Assembly: GCA_011176655.1 (NCBI GenBank)
Contig: DUEB01000028.1
Span: 1-8,357 of the forward strand
Source: Dehalococcoidia bacterium
GTDB taxonomy: Bacteria > Chloroflexota > Dehalococcoidia > Dehalococcoidales > UBA5760
Direction: 5' to 3'
DNA: 8,357 nt
Shown: in pieces, positions 6,723 through 8,357 of the stretch
Layout: each line of letters starts with the position of its first letter
Numbering within the stretch: the first letter of the stretch is position 1
Translations under genes and position numbers: made by a program
Notes under the pieces: generated by a model
What the model was told of the DNA's origin: nothing
The model's input: only the letters and a program-made list of their open reading frames with translations
Databases searched by the model: none

Positions 6723-7790
6723 TTATCCCTTTGTCAGTTGCTGCTTCAGAAAGTCGATGGCTTTCACCGGGGAGGGGTCGGTCTTATAGAGTATAGCCAG
6801 GTAGTAGCTGACATAATCTCCAAAGAGCACCAGGCTCATCACCTGGCTTAAGGGACTCTGGCCCTCCCCGTCTATAGTCTGGTAGCTGACCCCGGCTCTC
6901 TCCAGGAGCTGGCCGGTTATCAGGTAGCGAAGCTGGGTTCGCTCCGCTAGTAAGGCTGAGTGGAGCAGGACGACCACTATTCTGCTAGCCAGCTCCTCTG
7001 GGAACTGGTAGCCGACCACGGCATTGTGGTTCAGTTCCGGGAAGACCTCGTGGAAAGCCCAGGCTTTGGAGTTCTCGTTAAGCTGGGTCTTCCAGCGGCG
7101 GGCTACCTCGGCGGTAATCCCGGCCCCGTAGACTACCGGCAGGCGGTTATAGAGCCGTCTGGCCAGTTGCTTGGCCCGGTTCTGCGACTGGGGCACCGTT
7201 TCATCTATCCGCGACGATAACCCCTCCAGTAGCGGCACGGTCTCGGCTACCGCCGGCGATTTATCGCTTATGAGGCCGAGCCTGTATAGAAAGCAGAGGA
7301 TAGGCAGCAGGCTGAAGGGCAGGGCGGCGCGGGGCGGGGCTTGATAGTCGAAGCTAAAGATGGGAATACCCCTTTCCTGAGCTAAATCTTTCAGTCTGCC
7401 CCCGGTGGTGATGGCCAGTTTTTTGGCCCCTGTCTTCAGGGCTTGCTCGAATGAGGCCAGGGTTTCCTCGGTGTTCCCGGAATAGCTGGAGGCGATGACC
7501 AGCGTCTTAGCGTCGGTAAAGCCGGGTAGCTCGTAGCCGCGGCAGACGATAATCGGTAGCCGAGCCTCCGCTTGAGCCAGGCTGGCTGCTAAATCGCCCC
7601 CGATGGCAGACCCACCCATGCCCAGGACGAGCACCTTATCAATATCGGCGTAGTCTGGGGGCAGCTTAAAGTCCAGCGCCATCTGCCATGCCTGCTGGCA
7701 GAGCTGCGGCAGGCGGTGGAGGTGGTTCATCATGCCTTCGGGGTCGTACCGCTTGAATACCTGAGGGTCATCCAGGCTAGGATTTGTCAT
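6723..7790 (-). CDS. Bifunctional phosphoglucose/phosphomannose isomerase
   Basis: A 355-aa SIS-domain isomerase interconverting fructose-6-P with glucose-6-P and mannose-6-P. The family was first characterised in Crenarchaeota (Pyrobaculum, Aeropyrum) and is common in Chloroflexota and some other bacteria. The first SIS domain shows VLVLGMGGSAIGGDLA (53-68), SSYSGNTEETL (101-111) and TTGGRL (128-133). The PPRAALP segment (152-158) carries the conserved arginine. The second half has LNENSKAWAFHEVFPELNHN, in which E239 and H255 have the same 16-residue spacing as the catalytic Glu203/His219 of the Pyrobaculum enzyme as I recall it. The end, DPSPVKAIDFLK, contains the probable conserved lysine K343. 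The frame stays open upstream to 7895, but those extra 35 residues look unlike the family and would overlap the neighbouring gene. ATG at 7790 has a GGGGGA site and is preferred. Confidence 0.93.
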   Translation of the reverse strand: MTNPSLDDPQVFKRYDPEGMMNHLHRLPQLCQQAWQMALDFKLPPDYADIDKVLVLGMGGSAIGGDLAASLAQAEARLPIIVCRGYELPGFTDAKTLVIASSYSGNTEETLASFEQALKTGAKKLAITTGGRLKDLAQERGIPIFSFDYQAPPRAALPFSLLPILCFLYRLGLISDKSPAVAETVPLLEGLSSRIDETVPQSQNRAKQLARRLYNRLPVVYGAGITAEVARRWKTQLNENSKAWAFHEVFPELNHNAVVGYQFPEELASRIVVVLLHSALLAERTQLRYLITGQLLERAGVSYQTIDGEGQSPLSQVMSLVLFGDYVSYYLAILYKTDPSPVKAIDFLKQQLTKG

Positions 7791-7795
7791 TACGT

Positions 7796-7801
7796 TCCCC
7801 C
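7796..7801 (-). promoter_or_regulatory. Ribosome binding site for the isomerase start at 7790
   Basis: On the minus strand GGGGGA precedes the ATG by five bases (ACGTA). It lies in the 34-bp gap after the phosphohexomutase stop, and it supports the 355-aa product over the longer open frame. The pairing is G-rich and includes a wobble, so it is moderate rather than perfect. Confidence 0.6.
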
Positions 7802-7824
7802 ATTTATGTTTGTTTAGGGCAGGT

Positions 7825-8357
7825 TCAGGCGCTAACCAGCCCTTGGGCTGCTTTAAGCAGCCTCTCCACCCGCTCCGGGGTGCTGCTCTCCGCATACAGG
7901 CGCAGCAGGGGCTCGGTCTGGGAGAACCTGATGAGCAGCCACGAGTTATCAGCCAGAATAAAGCGGAGGCCGTCTTTGCTGTCTGAGCTTACTACCCTGA
8001 TGCCGTCAATAGACCTTGGAGAGAGGTCTCTAAGGCGGCTGGCGCTTATCGCCTCCTCTGTGCCACCGAGCTTGATATCTACCCGCCGGTAGTAGTGAGG
8101 GCCCACCTTGCTGTGGAGATAGTCGATGAGCTGTGACGGGCTCTTACCCGTCTTGAGCATCAGGTCGAGGAAGTAGAGGCCGGCCAGAATGCCGTCCCTT
8201 TCCGGGATGTGACCGCGGAAGCCGTAGCCGCCGCTTTCCTCGCCGCCGATGAGTGCCTTCTGCGCCATCATTATCGGGGCCACATATTTGAAACCGACAC
8301 TGGTTTCACGCACGGGCACGTCGAAAAGTTCTCCCAGGCGGTAGGCCATGCTGGTCA
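7825..8357 (-). CDS. Phosphohexomutase (phosphomannomutase/phosphoglucomutase), C-terminal part
   Basis: C-terminal part (about 176 residues) of an alpha-D-phosphohexomutase, which interconverts hexose-6-P and hexose-1-P. The frame continues off the window edge. The ATG at 8349 is internal, because the codons before it (Thr-Ser) fit the family and most of the protein is missing. Visible elements in order are a segment with VPVRETSVGFKYVA; the sugar-binding loop GGEESGG; GHIPERDGILAG, typical of domain 3; and the C-terminal domain 4 with its phosphate-binding loop RFSQTEPLLRLYAES. That loop normally reads R-x-SGTEP; here Gln replaces Gly. The catalytic phosphoserine loop and the metal-binding DGDxDR loop lie in the missing part. 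Specificity for mannose or glucose cannot be decided from this fragment. Its isomerase neighbour supplies the hexose-6-P substrates. Confidence 0.94.
   Translation of the reverse strand, partial: TSMAYRLGELFDVPVRETSVGFKYVAPIMMAQKALIGGEESGGYGFRGHIPERDGILAGLYFLDLMLKTGKSPSQLIDYLHSKVGPHYYRRVDIKLGGTEEAISASRLRDLSPRSIDGIRVVSSDSKDGLRFILADNSWLLIRFSQTEPLLRLYAESSTPERVERLLKAAQGLVSA

Noticed and set aside
7791..7895. N-terminal extension of 35 residues on the PGI/PMI isomerase
   Set aside because: Would overlap the end of the phosphohexomutase gene, resembles no part of the family, and the ATG at 7790 has its own ribosome site.
1..8357. Mobile elements, CRISPR arrays, tRNA/rRNA genes, phage genes or defence systems
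   Set aside because: None seen. There are no terminal inverted repeats, spaced direct repeats, transposase or integrase motifs, or cloverleaf-like sequences, and nearly all bases are in recognised genes.

Overview
This is bacterial chromosome, almost entirely housekeeping, with two convergent transcription units. From about 1 to 6178 the plus strand carries a tightly packed ribosomal/alpha-operon cluster: adk (5' end outside the window), map, infA, rpmJ, rpsM, rpsK, rpsD, rpoA, rplQ, truA, rplM and rpsI. Gaps are short (at most about 33 bp) and several junctions overlap (ATGA, GTGA, or 11 bp). No convincing promoter is visible inside the cluster. It is therefore probably transcribed from upstream of the window, as the tail of the S10-spc-alpha supercluster.

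A strong hairpin with an A-tract before it and a T-tract after it (6255-6300) closes the cluster. It can work as a terminator in both directions. Beyond it, the minus strand carries three genes transcribed toward the terminator: a phosphohexomutase (phosphomannomutase/phosphoglucomutase, N-terminus outside the window), a bifunctional phosphoglucose/phosphomannose isomerase of the SIS-domain type, and a small gamma-glutamylcyclotransferase-like (AIG2-fold) protein. The first two fit together as a hexose-phosphate module (fructose-6-P to mannose-6-P or glucose-6-P, then to the 1-phosphates used for nucleotide sugars). The third is coupled to them by a 2-bp gap, but its substrate is unknown.

The order adk-map-infA-rpmJ-rpsM-rpsK-rpsD-rpoA-rplQ-truA-rplM-rpsI is typical of Gram-positive-like bacteria. 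Here the ECF transporter genes often found between rplQ and truA in Firmicutes are absent. Together with the archaeal-type PGI/PMI, moderately GC-rich codon use, and zinc-binding (Cys-retaining) forms of Adk, L36 and S4, this suggests a Chloroflexota bacterium, plausibly of the Dehalococcoidia. That assignment is inference from gene order and remembered protein flavour, not a search result.

I found no previously undescribed system here. The points most worth a second look are the structured rpsI 3' region, substitutions in two normally conserved motifs of the minus-strand enzymes, and several start-codon choices.
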